Shown in pieces: positions 31,393 to 42,081 of a DNA stretch of 64,000 nt. Position numbers and translations under genes: made by a program. Within the stretch, counting starts at the first letter, position 1. The number at the start of each line of letters is the position of its first letter. Origin of the DNA: Spiroplasma endosymbiont of Labia minor (GTDB taxonomy: Bacteria > Bacillota_I > Bacilli_A > Mycoplasmatales > Mycoplasmataceae); NCBI RefSeq assembly GCF_964019845.1, contig NZ_OZ026465.1:310001-374000 (forward strand). The letters run 5' to 3'. The notes under the pieces were generated by a model that had not been told where the DNA came from, did no database searches, and worked only from the letters and a program-made list of their open reading frames with translations.

Positions 31393-31687
31393 TTAATAAA
31401 ATAGGTTTAAAAAAACAAAACACTCTCTAGTAAAACTAGAAAAATATAAATAATACCATTTTTTGTTTTATAATAATAGTGTATTTAATAATACAAAAAA
31501 TAATTAATTAATACTATTTCAACAATTTTAGCAAAATGAATATTAATAATTTTTTCATAAATTTAATAAATTAATAACAATATTAAATTGTGTTTTGTAT
31601 TTAACATGTAAATAAATAATTCATTATTAATTATGTAAAGAAATATTAGGGTAGAAATAGATTGTAATTTTAAAGGAGGAAATATTT
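31393..31687. other. AT-rich gap between the conjugation relic and ldh
   Basis: About 295 bp of very AT-rich sequence. Only a small hairpin, CTAGT-AAA-ACTAG near 31425-31438, stands out. No ORF or RNA gene was recognised. A promoter for ldh must lie here but no strong match could be chosen. Confidence 0.5.
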
Positions 31688-32692
31688 ATGAAAATATTAT
31701 GTTATGGTATTCAAGAAAGTGAAAAAGCAATTTTTTTGACTGAAAATAAAAAATATAATAATGAATTAATTTTTACAAATGAATTGTTAAATCATGAAAA
31801 TATTAAAAACTTGCCAGCAAATACAGATGCAGTTATTTTATTTGTAAATTGTTTGGCTGACAAAAAAAATCTAGAATATTTTAAAACAAAAGGTGTTAAA
31901 TATGTTGTAACAAGAACAGTCGGTTTGGATCACATTGATTTAAAAGCTGCAACAGATTTGAAATATAAAATTGGTCGTGTGCCGTCTTATTCACCAACAG
32001 CAGTTGCGTCATTGGCCTTTTCATTTGGAACTGAATTATTGAGAAGAACTGGTTGAATGACTTATCAATTAAAACAATTAAATTTTAAAATAGATGAAAA
32101 CATGTTTGCCAAAGAATTTAAAAATTCTACAATTGGTATTATAGGTACCGGCAGAATAGGTTATGAAACAGCAAAATATTGACATGGAACTGGTGCTAAA
32201 GTTTTAGGATACGATCCTTATGAAAATGAACAGGCAAAACAAATTTTAGAATATACAAGTGTTGATAAAATTTTAAAAGAAGCTGATTTAATTTCGTTAC
32301 ACATTCCATATATTAAAGGTGAAAACGATAATTATGTTAATGATGAATTTATCAGTAAAATGAATAATTTTTCATCATTAGTTAATGTTTCAAGAGCAGC
32401 ACTTGTTGATCATGATGCAATCAGAAGAGCCATTAAAAGTAATAAATTATATGGTTATGCTGCAGATGTGTTTATTGATGAATCAAAATTTATAAATAAT
32501 AAATTTAGTGAAATGGATGCAAAAAAAATTAATGCAAATGCAGTTGATTTGATTAATTTATATCCACGTGTTTTACTTTCACCACATGTAGGTTATTTTA
32601 CAGATGAAGCCGTAAAAAACATGGCAGAAATTTCTTTTTTAAATTTAAGTGAACTTGAAAAAACTGGAACATGTCAAACAGCTGCAAATTAA
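31688..32692 (+). CDS. ldhD: D-lactate dehydrogenase / D-2-hydroxyacid dehydrogenase
   Basis: 334 aa. Reduces pyruvate with NADH to D-lactate. NAD-binding GIIGTGRIGYETAKYW (about 149-164), substrate Arg in LVNVSRAALVD, the Glu of YAADVF(ID)E and the catalytic His in LLSPHVGYFTDEA are present. Most mollicutes use the L-specific enzyme, so this gene would give the D-isomer. Strong AAAGGAGG before the ATG. It follows relic DNA and may be part of the acquired block. Confidence 0.93.
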
Positions 32693-32793
32693 AAATAATT
32701 CTTAATATTTTATTTTGATAAATGATAAAATATTTCTGATTATTTAATTTATCTAAAATTAAATAATTATAGATAATGAAAAAGAATATAGAA

Positions 32794-33243
32794 ATGAAAA
32801 AATTATTAATTTTATTAACTTCTTTTAGTATTGCAACAGGCGGAGTTTCTAATGTTGTTTCGTGTGCTGCAATAAATGAAAATATGGAAGAAATCAATTT
32901 ATATTTTTCAGCAGAACCAACTTGAGAAAATTTTGCCTTAGAATTTGATAAAGTATTAGAAAATAGTGATGTGCCATTAGACGAAATCCAAAATTGAAAT
33001 AGTGATGCTGGACTTGTATATGCAGATACTGATTTATCACAGTTTCAATTGAGAATTACATATAGTAATGCATTAGAACTTTTAGATCAACATACACCAA
33101 TAGATTTTTCTGGTTGAGAAAATGGACTACATTGAATTTTGATTTTTACAAATTGAACAGATATAGATGATGATTCAATACCAAATGATGATTCTAAACT
33201 GATAGATTTATTAGAATACAAATTAAATGTATTAAAAGATTAA
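32794..33243 (+). CDS. Small surface lipoprotein
   Basis: 149 aa from ATG 32794; ATG 32776 in frame would add MKKNIE. A lysine start, a 17-residue hydrophobic core and the lipobox VVSC (Cys23) predict a lipoprotein exposed outside. The mature part is acidic, with six TGA(Trp) codons, and has an IDFSGWENGLHW segment. No family recognised. Mollicute lipoproteins of this size are often lineage-specific. Confidence 0.75.
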
Positions 33244-33254
33244 TCTATAGATGA

Positions 33255-33297
33255 TTTAAACAAAAAACTGGAATTCAATTCCAGTTTTTTGTTTAAA
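33255..33297. terminator. Strong palindromic terminator after the lipoprotein gene
   Basis: A 21-bp arm TTTAAACAAAAAACTGGAATT repeats in reverse complement around a single C. A second short palindrome, AAATGCAAAT/ATTTGCATTT, follows at 33321-33340. Confidence 0.92.
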
Positions 33298-33372
33298 TTT
33301 AAGTTGAGATATCTTTCTCAAAATGCAAATATTTGCATTTTTATTTTTTATTTAAAAAAGAAGTTTGTTTGC

Positions 33373-33378
33373 TATAAT
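33373..33378 (+). promoter_or_regulatory. Extended -10 promoter of rnpB
   Basis: TTGCTATAAT: TATAAT with a TGC extension, 11 nt before the first base of the RNase P helix P1. Confidence 0.7.
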
Positions 33379-33388
33379 ATACGAGAGA

Positions 33389-33727
33389 TTTTGTTCTAGT
33401 CAATCGCTGCATTTGCAAAAAAATGTAGAGGAAACTCCACGCTTACACAATCTGCGATGATTGTAGTGTTTATGCTAGGGGAAAAAATAACCCTAGGCAA
33501 CTAGTAATGGTTGACGGCTTGACAATACCTAAAGTTTTATGCAATGGTAAAGTCATTAATGTGCCACAGAGACGAGTAAAGGGAAACCTGGAAATGGAAC
33601 GTTGGTAAACCCCATAAGTAAGAAACTCAAATTTTGGTAGAGGAATTCGAGTAACAGAATTGAATGGAACTTGAAACACTTTGATAGTGTAGATAGATGA
33701 TTGACACTTTGAAAAAAAGAACAAAAC
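33389..33727 (+). ncRNA. rnpB: RNase P RNA
   Basis: The ribozyme that removes tRNA 5' leaders. The ends pair as helix P1: TTTTGTTC (33389-33396) with GAACAAAA (33719-33726); next to it GTCAATC pairs with GATTGAC. The conserved GAGGAAACTCC (33428-33438) and the 3' AACAGAATTGAATGG region are recognisable, and the length of about 340 nt fits the Bacillus-type RNA. Firmicutes place rnpB after gpsB. Here about 4.4 kb of extra DNA lies between them. Confidence 0.93.
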
Positions 33728-33772
33728 GTGGGTTATGTGCAAAATCTCTTATTTGTTGAAGGAATCGATTTT

Positions 33773-34234
33773 ATGGATGTAAAAAAATTTATATATAAAT
33801 TAACAGAATTAAATTTTACTATTTCATCTTGTGAATCATTCACTGGTGGTTTTTTTTGTTCGTCATTAACTAATATTCCAGGTTCATCTAGCGTTGTTGC
33901 TGGTGCACTTGTGACTTATATGACAAGAACAAAAATTGAAATTGCCGAAATTAGTAATCAATTAATTCAACAAGTAGGTGTTGTATCAAAAGAAGTTGCC
34001 ATTGAAATGGCTAAATTTTCAGCGAGAAAATTTAAAACAAATATTGGCATAGGTTTTACTGGGGTTGCTGGGCCAACAGTTTTAGATGAAAAACAAGTTG
34101 GTGAATTTTATATTGGTTATTGAATTAACGGAAAAATGTTTTCAACGCATAAAATCGCAAAAGATTTATCTAGAGAAGAATTAAAAAGTTTTGCGATAAA
34201 TACTGCTTTAAATGAAATTTATGCAAAAATATAG
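33773..34234 (+). CDS. cinA: CinA C-terminal domain protein
   Basis: 153 aa. A stand-alone CinA C-domain: [22 protein letters not shown] (about 16-37), [12 protein letters not shown] and [11 protein letters not shown]. The family hydrolyses nicotinamide mononucleotide to the acid, recycling NAD. The N-terminal COG1058 domain is absent, as in many small genomes. TGA(Trp) near codon 117. GAAGGA precedes ATG 33773. Upstream of recA as in many Gram-positives. Confidence 0.92.
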
Positions 34235-34278
34235 GATTAACGCTTAAACTTTTTATATTTAAAGTTGGAGGTATTAAT

Positions 34279-35334
34279 ATGTCACATACAGATAAAACAT
34301 ATGATTCAAACAAAATTAACGAAGGTGCAGAATATATTATGGCAGGTAAAAATATCTATGATGATCCTAATTTAGTTGCAGTTATTAAAAGCGTTGAAAG
34401 AAGTTTTGGCAAAGGAGCAATTATTGCGCTTGGTGATAAGCCAATGATGAATATAGAAGTTATTTCATCTGGTAGTTTTTTAATAGACCAAGCAATAGGT
34501 ATTGGTGGTTATCCAAAAGGAAGAATTATTGAAATTTTTGGACCAGAATCATCTGGTAAAACCACATTAGCGCTACACGCTATAGCAGAAGCACAAAAAA
34601 ATAATGGAAGAGCTGCTTTTATTGATGCAGAACATGCTTTAGATCCAAAATATGCAAGACATATTGGTGTCGATTTGAATAATTTATTGGTTTCGCAACC
34701 CGATTCTGGAGAACAAGCTTTGGATATTTTAGAGGCATTAGTCAAATCAGATTTATTAGACATTGTTGTTGTTGATTCTGTTGCGGCTTTAGTTCCAAAA
34801 GCTGAATTGGAAGGTGAAATGTCAGATCAACAAATTGGAATGCAAGCACGTTTAATGTCTAAAGCATTACGTAAGTTATCTGGTGTTATATCAAAAACTA
34901 ATACAGTTGTCATTTTTATAAATCAATTAAGAGAAAAAGTCGGTGTAATTTTTGGTTCACCAGAAATTACACCTGGTGGTAGAGCATTACGTTTTTACGC
35001 ATCTGTTAGAATGGAAATTAGACGTATTGAAACAATTACATATAATGGTGAAGCTACAGCAAATAAAGTAAAAGTTAAAATTGTGAAAAATAAAATGGCG
35101 CCTCCATTCAAAACCGTTAATATTATGATTAATTTTAATAGAGGCATAGATAGATTATCTGAAATTCTTGATTTAGGTGTTCTTTATGGAATTATTGCAA
35201 AAGCCGGAGTTTGATATTCATTTGAAGAAACAAAAATTGGCCAAGGAAGAGAAACTGCATTAAAATGATTATCAGAAAATGATGATGTCATAAAAATGAT
35301 AGAAAATGAAATAAAATCAAAATTAACTGAATAA
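34279..35334 (+). CDS. recA: Recombinase RecA
   Basis: 351 aa, intact. Walker [10 protein letters not shown] at 88-96, [37 protein letters not shown] with loop L2, and the C-terminal domain through two TGA(Trp) codons. Homologous recombination and repair. A strong TTGGAGG precedes the ATG. The N-terminus is about 20 residues longer than in E. coli; a second ATG at 34339 (MAGKNIY) could be an alternative start. Confidence 0.97.
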
Positions 35335-35336
35335 AT

Positions 35337-35374
35337 AAAATAAAGAAACATTATTATTAATGTTTCTTTATTTT
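35337..35374. terminator. Bidirectional terminator between recA and the minus-strand membrane gene
   Basis: AAAATAAAGAAACATTA and its exact reverse complement around TTAT. The minus-strand gene ends within it. Confidence 0.93.
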
Positions 35375-36637
35375 AATTTGTTTTTTAGTAATTATTGTTT
35401 GCGCAATTGATTTTATTGTTAACGTTCTATTTTGAATAAGCCAATAACAAATTAGTTGAATAATTAAAGGGAAGACTATAAAAATATTATTAAATGCACT
35501 AAAGATTATCATAATTGATAAAATTTCTTTTGCGAATTTTATGTTATATCAATACAAAATAGTTAACGTAAAAATAGCTACAAAATTAATTAAATTTATA
35601 ATATAAACAGATAATTTTGCGAGATAACCAAATATTTTTGCAGGATCATTAACAGTATTTGTATCATTGAAATCAAATTTAATCATTAGAAAAATAGATC
35701 AAAAAAACATTATCACAGAAATGAGCAAATTCAAATTAGAAATTAAAAAGGAAATCAAATCTATTTTAATAATAATGCGATACTTCTTTTGTAGCGACAT
35801 CGGTCTTTTTATTTTTTCAGTAATATTTTCATTTTGCTCTGTTCTTTTTTTCAAAAATGCATTGTTTATGCATATTATAATGAAAGAAAGCAATCATAAA
35901 ATACCGAATATCAATATACACATAATGCTAATTATAAAAACAGAATTATAAGCATTTATAGCTAAGAAAAAATATGGTGAAATTGCTGCACTGAATAAAT
36001 TTTCAATATTATTTAATTGTTCTTCTGGAACATTTTCTTTTGATAACAATTCAAAATGATTTCTGTTTTTTAATAAAATTAATTCCCTTATTATAACAAA
36101 AGTCATGTATAAAAGCATTAATAAAATATTTAATCAAGCATCAAATTTTCAATAGGTTTTTCTAAATGAATAATATTCTTTACCTATAGCAAATATTGTT
36201 ATAACTATGAAACTTAATGGAAAAAATAAATGCAGCATAAGTGAAGAAGTTAAGCGATACATATCAGAATAATCGTTTTTAAACAATAGTAAATACGTAT
36301 TTCCACTTGCGGAAATACCAGCTATTCCTATTCAAAATAATAAAAATGTTATGCACATTTGTGATGCCATAAATATTCATCCTTTTTGTTGTGGTTTTCA
36401 AATCTTTTTTTTGCCATTAATAACTACGAAAATTAAAAAGAAAAATAATGCATAATTTGATCACGTTGTTCAAAAACTGTAATAGGCAAGAACTTGCATG
36501 TCTTTATGAAAAAATCATGTAAATCTAGGTGCTGTATGTGTTCATGCAATGAGGAAATCTAATGGTAAATAAATAAACATAATTGTAAGCAAAATGATTG
36601 AAAGTATTATTTTAATTTCATGTTTTTTTGGAGACAA
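35357..36637 (-). CDS. Polytopic membrane protein, Pr6Pr/DUF1600-like
   Basis: About 426 aa if started at TTG 36637. No ATG is available before codon 20 (MFIYLPLDFL), so the start is uncertain. Seven or so spans with a segment YYSFWTTWSNYALFFFLIFV that resembles the F-T-x-x-S-N span of the gene at 13088. A charged loop with NVPEEQLNNIENL lies mid-protein. Many TGA(Trp) codons split the frame for standard-code readers. Function unknown. Confidence 0.6.
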
Positions 36638-36662
36638 AGTAATACAGCAACCTATCTAATTT

Positions 36663-36717
36663 ATACAATATTTAATGTAAAAAAATATTGCTTGTTTCTT
36701 TTCATTAAATATTGTAT
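36663..36717. promoter_or_regulatory. 15-bp inverted repeat spanning the divergent promoters
   Basis: ATACAATATTTAATG (36663-36677) recurs inverted as CATTAAATATTGTAT (36703-36717), centres 40 bp apart. The outer end of each arm is a -10 box: TATACT (36715-36720) for rny on the plus strand with TTGTTT at 36692-36697 as -35 (17-bp spacer), and TATAAA for the minus-strand gene. Confidence 0.65.
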
Positions 36718-36781
36718 ACTAAAACACGTGAGTTTATCACACCTTCGCTTGTTTGATTTATAAAATCAAAGGAGACCTAAA

Positions 36782-38320
36782 ATGACAACAAACATATTCG
36801 TTGGGATTTTAGTTGCACTTGTATTATGCTGTGTTGTTTTAGCAGCATACATTTTATACAGTCACTTTAGTCAACGTCGCCAACGTCTAATCAAAAATGC
36901 AAATGACGAAGTTAAAAGAATTATATTAAGAGGTGTTGCAGATGCCAAAGTTGAATCTGAACATTTTCGTGTAAATCAAGAAATGGAAGTTATTAGACAA
37001 AAAAAAGAATGAGAAAAAAATAATGAAGAATTATTTATGAGATCTGAGGTTATTAGAACTCAACAAGAAGAATTATTTTATAAAGAAGAAAAATTATTAA
37101 ATCGAAATAAATTATTAGAATTTGAACGTGAAAAATATCAAAAAAAATTTGATGAGCTATTAGATTATCAATCTGAAATGGTAAATTTACCAATTCAAGA
37201 AGTTCGTGATGATTTAAAAAAATCAATAGAACAAAAATATCAACTAGAAATGAATTCAATTATAAAAAATATAGAAAATCAAACAAATTTAAAAGCGAAG
37301 GAAGTAGCAACAAATATTATTTTGGCAGCTATGAATAAATATAAGACAGATATTGTCGTTGAAAAAACAGTTTCTTATGTTCATTTAGAAAACGATGATG
37401 TCAAAGGTAGAGTAATTGGAAAAGAAGGCAGAAATATTAAAGCTTTTGAACAATATGGTGGTGTTGATGTTATTATTGATGATACACCAAACATAATAAC
37501 GATCTCATCGTTTAGTCCAATTAGACGAGAAATTGCCAAAAAAGCTCTAGAAACATTGATTGAAGATGGCAGAATTCAACCAATTAGAATTGAAGAAGAA
37601 TTAATTCACCAAGAATTAATTTTGGACACAACTATTTTTGAACAAGGTAAAACAGTCATTGAAGAATTAGGAATTACAGATATGGATTTTGAGCTTATTA
37701 AAATGATAGGTAAATTAAAATATCGAACATCATATGGACAACCAGTGTTAAATCATGTTATAGAAGTTGCAAAAATAGCTTCAACAATTGCTGGTGAATT
37801 GGGACTTGATCGTCAATTAGCCACAAGGGCGGGCTTGCTTCATGATGTAGGTAAAGCTACAGATTTTGAAATTGAGGGAACACATGTTTCAATAGGTGTT
37901 GAAGCTGCAAGAAAAGCTGGTGAATCATCAATAGTCGTTAATGCAATTGCAGCTCATCATGGTGAAGTTGCAAAAGAATCAATTTATGCTGAAATAGTAA
38001 TAATTGCAGATTCTTTATCGGCAGCTAGACCTGGTGCTAGAAATAATTTAGCAGAAGCATTTTTTGTACGAATGAGTGAAATTGAAAGAATTATTAAGGA
38101 AATAGATGGCGTTTTAAATGTATATGTTCTTCAATCAGGAAGACAAATTAGAGTAATTGTTAATCCGTATATAATATCTGATGAAGATATAATTTCTTTG
38201 CCACCGACAATTGAAAAAATTATTCGTGAAAATGTAGTTGTTCCGGGCGATATAACTATAACTGTTATTCGAGAAATGCGTACAGCTTATACAGCAAAAC
38301 AGGCAACTGTCAGATATTAA
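36782..38320 (+). CDS. rny: Ribonuclease Y
   Basis: 512 aa. Membrane-anchored endonuclease that starts mRNA decay. N-terminal span (about 7-27), a long coiled coil (30-180), KH domain with GRVIGKEGRNIKAFE, then the HD domain with LLHDVGKATD and AIAAHHGE. One TGA(Trp) near codon 77. AAAGGAGACC before the ATG. Confidence 0.96.
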
Positions 38321-38330
38321 AAAAATAATT

Positions 38331-38369
38331 AAAATTATAAATATTTAAATAAAATATATTTATAATTTT
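38331..38369 (+). terminator. Terminator after rny
   Basis: AAAATTATAAATAT / ATATTTATAATTTT, 11-nt loop. No strong T tail beyond the stem. Confidence 0.65.
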
Positions 38370-38407
38370 AAAAAGCAAAAAAACAAATTGAAAGGAAATA
38401 TATAAAT

Positions 38408-39769
38408 ATGGGATTTGGTGATTTTTTAGCAAATAGAATGAAAAAATCTATTGAAAAAAACATGAAAAAATCTACACTTAATGAAGACAATATTAAAGAA
38501 ACTTTAAGAGAAATTAGACTTGCATTACTTGAAGCTGATGTTAACGTTAATGTAGTAAAAGATTTTATAAATTCAATAGAAAAAAAATCAACTGGTGAAT
38601 ATATCACGGATGGTGTTAGAGCTGATCAACAAATGGTTAAAATTGTTCATGAAGAATTAATATCAATTCTTGGAAAAATAAATAAACCATTAAGTCTTGG
38701 TGCAAGACCATCAATAATTATGATGGTAGGGTTGCAAGGCGCAGGTAAAACAACAACTGTAGGGAAATTAGCAAATTTAATTCGAGAAAAAGAACATAAA
38801 AAAACTTTATTAGTAGGTTTAGATATTTATCGTCCTGGTGCTATTGATCAATTAGTTGAACTTGGGCAAAAAAATAATCTTGATACTTTTGAAAAAGGAA
38901 AACAAAATCCTGTTTTAACCGCAAAACAAGCAATAGATTATGCAGATAAAAATGATTATGATGTAGTAATTTTAGACACGGCTGGTCGTTTACAAATTGA
39001 TGAAAATTTAATGCAAGAATTAAATGACATTAGAAAAGCCGTTTCTCCACAAGAAATTTTGCTCGTTGTAGATGGTATGACAGGACAAGACATAATTAAT
39101 GTTGCAGAAGAATTTAATAATTTATTAAAATTATCAGGAGTTGTTATTACTAAACTAGATGGTGATACAAGAGGTGGAGCTACTTTATCAATTTCACACG
39201 TTACTCATTTACCTATTAAATTTATAGGTGAGGGTGAAGGAATAACCGCTTTAGATGCATTCCATCCTAAACGTATGGCTGACCGAATTTTAGGTATGGG
39301 TGATGTAGAGACACTTTTTGAAAAAGCTGCATCTGTTGTTGATCAAAGAACTATGGAGAAAACCATGAAACGTATGTTTATGGGGCAATTTGATTTAGAA
39401 GATTTACACAATAATTTAAAACAAGTAGCAAAAATGGGTTCAATGGGAACTTTATTAAAAATGATTCCAGGCGCAAATAAATTATCAGATAACAAAATAG
39501 CTGATGCACAAAATAAATTAAATATTGCTGAAATTTTAATGTCATCAATGACAAAAAAAGAAAGACGAGAACCAAGACTTTTGAAAGGTTTGTCTAGAAA
39601 AAACAGAATATTAAAGGGTTCTGGAAGAAGTGAAAAAGAATTCAATGATTTAATGCAGCAATTTGATAAAGGTAAAAAGCAAGTACTTGAAGTTATGAAA
39701 AAAGTAAAACAAGGTAATTTTGGTGCCCTAAAAGGAATGATGGGCGGAAATAACAGCTTTGGTTTCTAA
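38408..39769 (+). CDS. ffh: Signal recognition particle protein Ffh
   Basis: 453 aa, full length with no Trp codons. N domain, G domain with GLQGAGKTTTVGKL (about 110-123), DTAGRLQID, TKLDGDTRGG, then the Met-rich M domain (MEKTMKRMFMGQF, KGSGRSEKEFNDLM). Targets nascent membrane proteins with the SRP RNA. GAAAGGAAA precedes the ATG. Confidence 0.97.
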   Translation: MGFGDFLANRMKKSIEKNMKKSTLNEDNIKETLREIRLALLEADVNVNVVKDFINSIEKKSTGEYITDGVRADQQMVKIVHEELISILGKINKPLSLGARPSIIMMVGLQGAGKTTTVGKLANLIREKEHKKTLLVGLDIYRPGAIDQLVELGQKNNLDTFEKGKQNPVLTAKQAIDYADKNDYDVVILDTAGRLQIDENLMQELNDIRKAVSPQEILLVVDGMTGQDIINVAEEFNNLLKLSGVVITKLDGDTRGGATLSISHVTHLPIKFIGEGEGITALDAFHPKRMADRILGMGDVETLFEKAASVVDQRTMEKTMKRMFMGQFDLEDLHNNLKQVAKMGSMGTLLKMIPGANKLSDNKIADAQNKLNIAEILMSSMTKKERREPRLLKGLSRKNRILKGSGRSEKEFNDLMQQFDKGKKQVLEVMKKVKQGNFGALKGMMGGNNSFGF

Positions 39770-39787
39770 AAATTAATTAATTTAAAT

Positions 39788-39830
39788 AAAAAAAGTTTAG
39801 TACTTAATAATGTACTAAACTTTTTATTTC
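39788..39830. terminator. Bidirectional terminator between ffh and the minus-strand gene
   Basis: AAAAAGTTTAGTAC / GTACTAAACTTTTT with an 8-nt loop. The stop codon of the opposing gene lies in its right edge. Confidence 0.92.
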
Positions 39831-40717
39831 GTTTTTGTAGTTTTACTTGGCGCAGCTATTTTTTTCAATGTAGCTTCTGCTTCTGCAATTGCGAGATGTG
39901 CTTCTCTTCTTTTTGCTTCTTTTGTTTCTTCTTCTTTTAATCTAGCAAAAGCTCCAGATTTTATTGCAGGAGCTAATAAAATCATAATCATTTCACCAAT
40001 TTCAAATAATTCATCTATATTTTTAGCTACTACATTTTTTTGTTCTTCTGTTAGTGTTGTTGATTTAAATTTATTCATTTCATCTATTTTTTTGTAATAA
40101 TCATCTGAAAATTGTTTACCAAAACGTTTCTCAACAAATGGTCTTCCATCAAAAACAAAAAATATCATATTTTTAAATAAATTTAATTTTTGTTCAACGT
40201 CATTTTTTAATGAGGAATTAAATCCATCAATAATATTGTTTATTCTATCGTCATAATATTCTAATTTTATAATTTCTGATATAGCTCTTAATTTAGTTGA
40301 TACTAGTTTTCAAACAGCTTTTCTGTCTGCAGTTTCTGATTCAACAAATTTATAACCTAATGCATTTACATATTTTTTAATTCTTATTGGTGCTATGTAA
40401 ACATCGTAGGCTATGTATTCTGAATATCTTCATTTTCTTTCAGTAACTTGCAGTAATATATTATAAACAACTTCTAAAATTGTTAAATTTAACAATTTTT
40501 CTCCTAGTTTAAATTTTAAATCGTGTAATCTTAATAGTTGATAATATTCATAGCCATAATATTCCATACTTAAAATGTTAAAATAGGTTTGCATTGTTAC
40601 ATTATTGATAATTGCTGAATATGAAAATTGAATATCAGGAGCTAAAGCAGCAATAATATCTTCATATTGAGGTTTAAAATCTAATATAGATCCAAATGTA
40701 ATTTTTTTTTCTGACAT
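39824..40717 (-). CDS. Uncharacterised soluble protein
   Basis: 297 aa. Start chosen at ATG 40717 with GAGGGAA nine bases away; the frame is open to 40750 but those codons precede the ribosome site. No signal peptide or clear span. The C-terminal 45 residues are a charged Ala/Glu/Lys helix (KEEETKEAKRREAHLAIAEA) ending in a Lys/Thr tail. No family recognised. It sits alone between ffh and rlmH, facing them. Confidence 0.7.
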
Positions 40718-40911
40718 ATAGTAATTCCCTCTCATTTTTATAAAATACACATATATTATAACACAATTTTAAGTGGGATAAAATGCCAGTTCTGAGGTAA
40801 TCATATTAAATAATTTAAAAAAATTTCTTTTTTTCACATAATAAGTTATTATCTATTATGTTTGAGAATTTAATTCTAGCAGACAATAATTTATTAGGCA
40901 GAAGGAATTAT

Positions 40912-41382
40912 ATGGAACTAGTAATAATAGCATATGGTAAATTGGCTAATCCAGCGTTCAGAACTATTTTTGATGATTATGCAAATAGAATTAGAAAATT
41001 TTCAAAATTTGAAATAGTTGAATTAAAAGAGTCAATTACAAATGATATTAAAAAAAATCATGCGGATAATGAAGAAGCCTTATTTTCATTATTAGATAAA
41101 AAATATAAAGATTATCAAAAAATATTAATGGATTCTGAAGGAAACTTATTAACTTCAGAAAAAATTGCAGAAGCTCTAATTGAAATTGAACAATATGATA
41201 AGGGAAAAGCAGTTTGAATTATTGGACCATCAAATGGTTTTTTACCACACGTGAGAAAAAAACTTACAACAATTTGATCTTTTGGTTATATTACATATCC
41301 ACATCAAATCTTTAGAATATTACTTTGTGAACAAATTTATAGGGGTTTTAAAATAAAAAGTGGTCAAAAATATCATAAATAA
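40912..41382 (+). CDS. rlmH: 23S rRNA (pseudouridine1915-N3)-methyltransferase RlmH
   Basis: 156 aa. SPOUT-fold enzyme acting on helix 69 of 70S ribosomes. [10 protein letters not shown] start, [27 protein letters not shown] (family IGGxxG/D position) and the end [23 protein letters not shown]. Start ATG 40912 follows AGAAGGAATT; codons upstream to 40858 are not conserved. Confidence 0.93.
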
Positions 41383-41390
41383 TAGTTTAT

Positions 41391-41432
41391 AAAATTTGGT
41401 TGTTAAGTAAAACTACTTGACAACCAAATTTT
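41391..41432 (+). terminator. Terminator after rlmH
   Basis: A 19-bp stem, AAAATTTGGTTGTTAAGTA with TACTTGACAACCAAATTTT, one G-U pair, loop AAAC. Confidence 0.93.
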
Positions 41433-41446
41433 ATTTATGTTATTAT
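41417..41446 (+). promoter_or_regulatory. rpsP promoter nested in the rlmH terminator
   Basis: TTGACA (41417-41422) lies in the right arm of the terminator stem; TATTAT (41441-41446) preceded by TGT is an extended -10, spacer 18. Confidence 0.65.
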
Positions 41447-41472
41447 TCAATAGGAATAATAAGGAGGAAAAA

Positions 41473-41808
41473 ATGGTTAAATTACGTTTAAAACGTTCTG
41501 GTAAAAAACGCGCTGCATTTTATCGAATTGTAGCTGCTGATTCAAGAGTACAACGAGACGGACAATATATTGAATTAATTGGTACGTATAATCCAATTAA
41601 TAATGAAGTTAAATTGGACAATGAAATTGCCTTAAAATGATTACAACAAGGTGCACAACCAACTGATTCTGTGCGTACAATTTTATCAAAAAATGGAGTT
41701 ATGACAACTTTACATGATATTAAATTAAAAAATACTCCAACTAAAGAAAAAAAACCTAAAACAGTTGTTAAAAAAACAACAACTAAAAAAGCTGCTGTAG
41801 CAGAATAA
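41473..41808 (+). CDS. rpsP: 30S ribosomal protein S16
   Basis: 111 aa. [25 protein letters not shown] is the S16 opening; LIGTYNPI and [15 protein letters not shown] follow (TGA Trp). The last 30 residues are a Lys/Thr-rich tail. S16 is needed for 30S body assembly. AAGGAGGAAAAA sets ATG 41473. Confidence 0.97.
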
Positions 41809-41820
41809 AGGGTTGATTTA

Positions 41821-42081
41821 ATGGATATTAAATATGTTGAAATGCTAGTTAAATCTATTATTAATGATGAAACTGATTTTATTGAAGTTCGAGAACTAGC
41901 ATCTACAAATGAGGCGGAATTTGTGATTTTAATACTTGCAACAACAGCTACTAAAATTAAATTACTAAAACAACAACCTAAATTTATAGAAAATTTAGAA
42001 ACAGTTATCTCTTTTTCACTAAGACACGAAAAACCAATTAAAAATTTAAAATTAATTATGGATGTTTTTGATGAATTTTAA
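41821..42081 (+). CDS. KhpA-position protein without a GXXG loop
   Basis: 86 aa, in the slot between rpsP and rimM that holds khpA in Firmicutes. Start MDIKYVEMLVKSIINDETD resembles KhpA (family: ..LVKPLVDHPEDV). Where KhpA has GKxGR in the KH RNA-binding loop, this protein reads ATKIKLLKQQPKF. If it is a KH protein, canonical RNA contact is lost. Its stop overlaps the rimM start region. Confidence 0.65.
   Translation: MDIKYVEMLVKSIINDETDFIEVRELASTNEAEFVILILATTATKIKLLKQQPKFIENLETVISFSLRHEKPIKNLKLIMDVFDEF

Noticed and set aside
28921-33372. Insertion sequence or phage integration
   Set aside because: No transposase, integrase or terminal inverted repeats were recognised; only conjugation-like remnants are visible.
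33470-33742. Minus-strand ORF of 90 codons
   Set aside because: It lies on the complement of the rnpB RNA gene.
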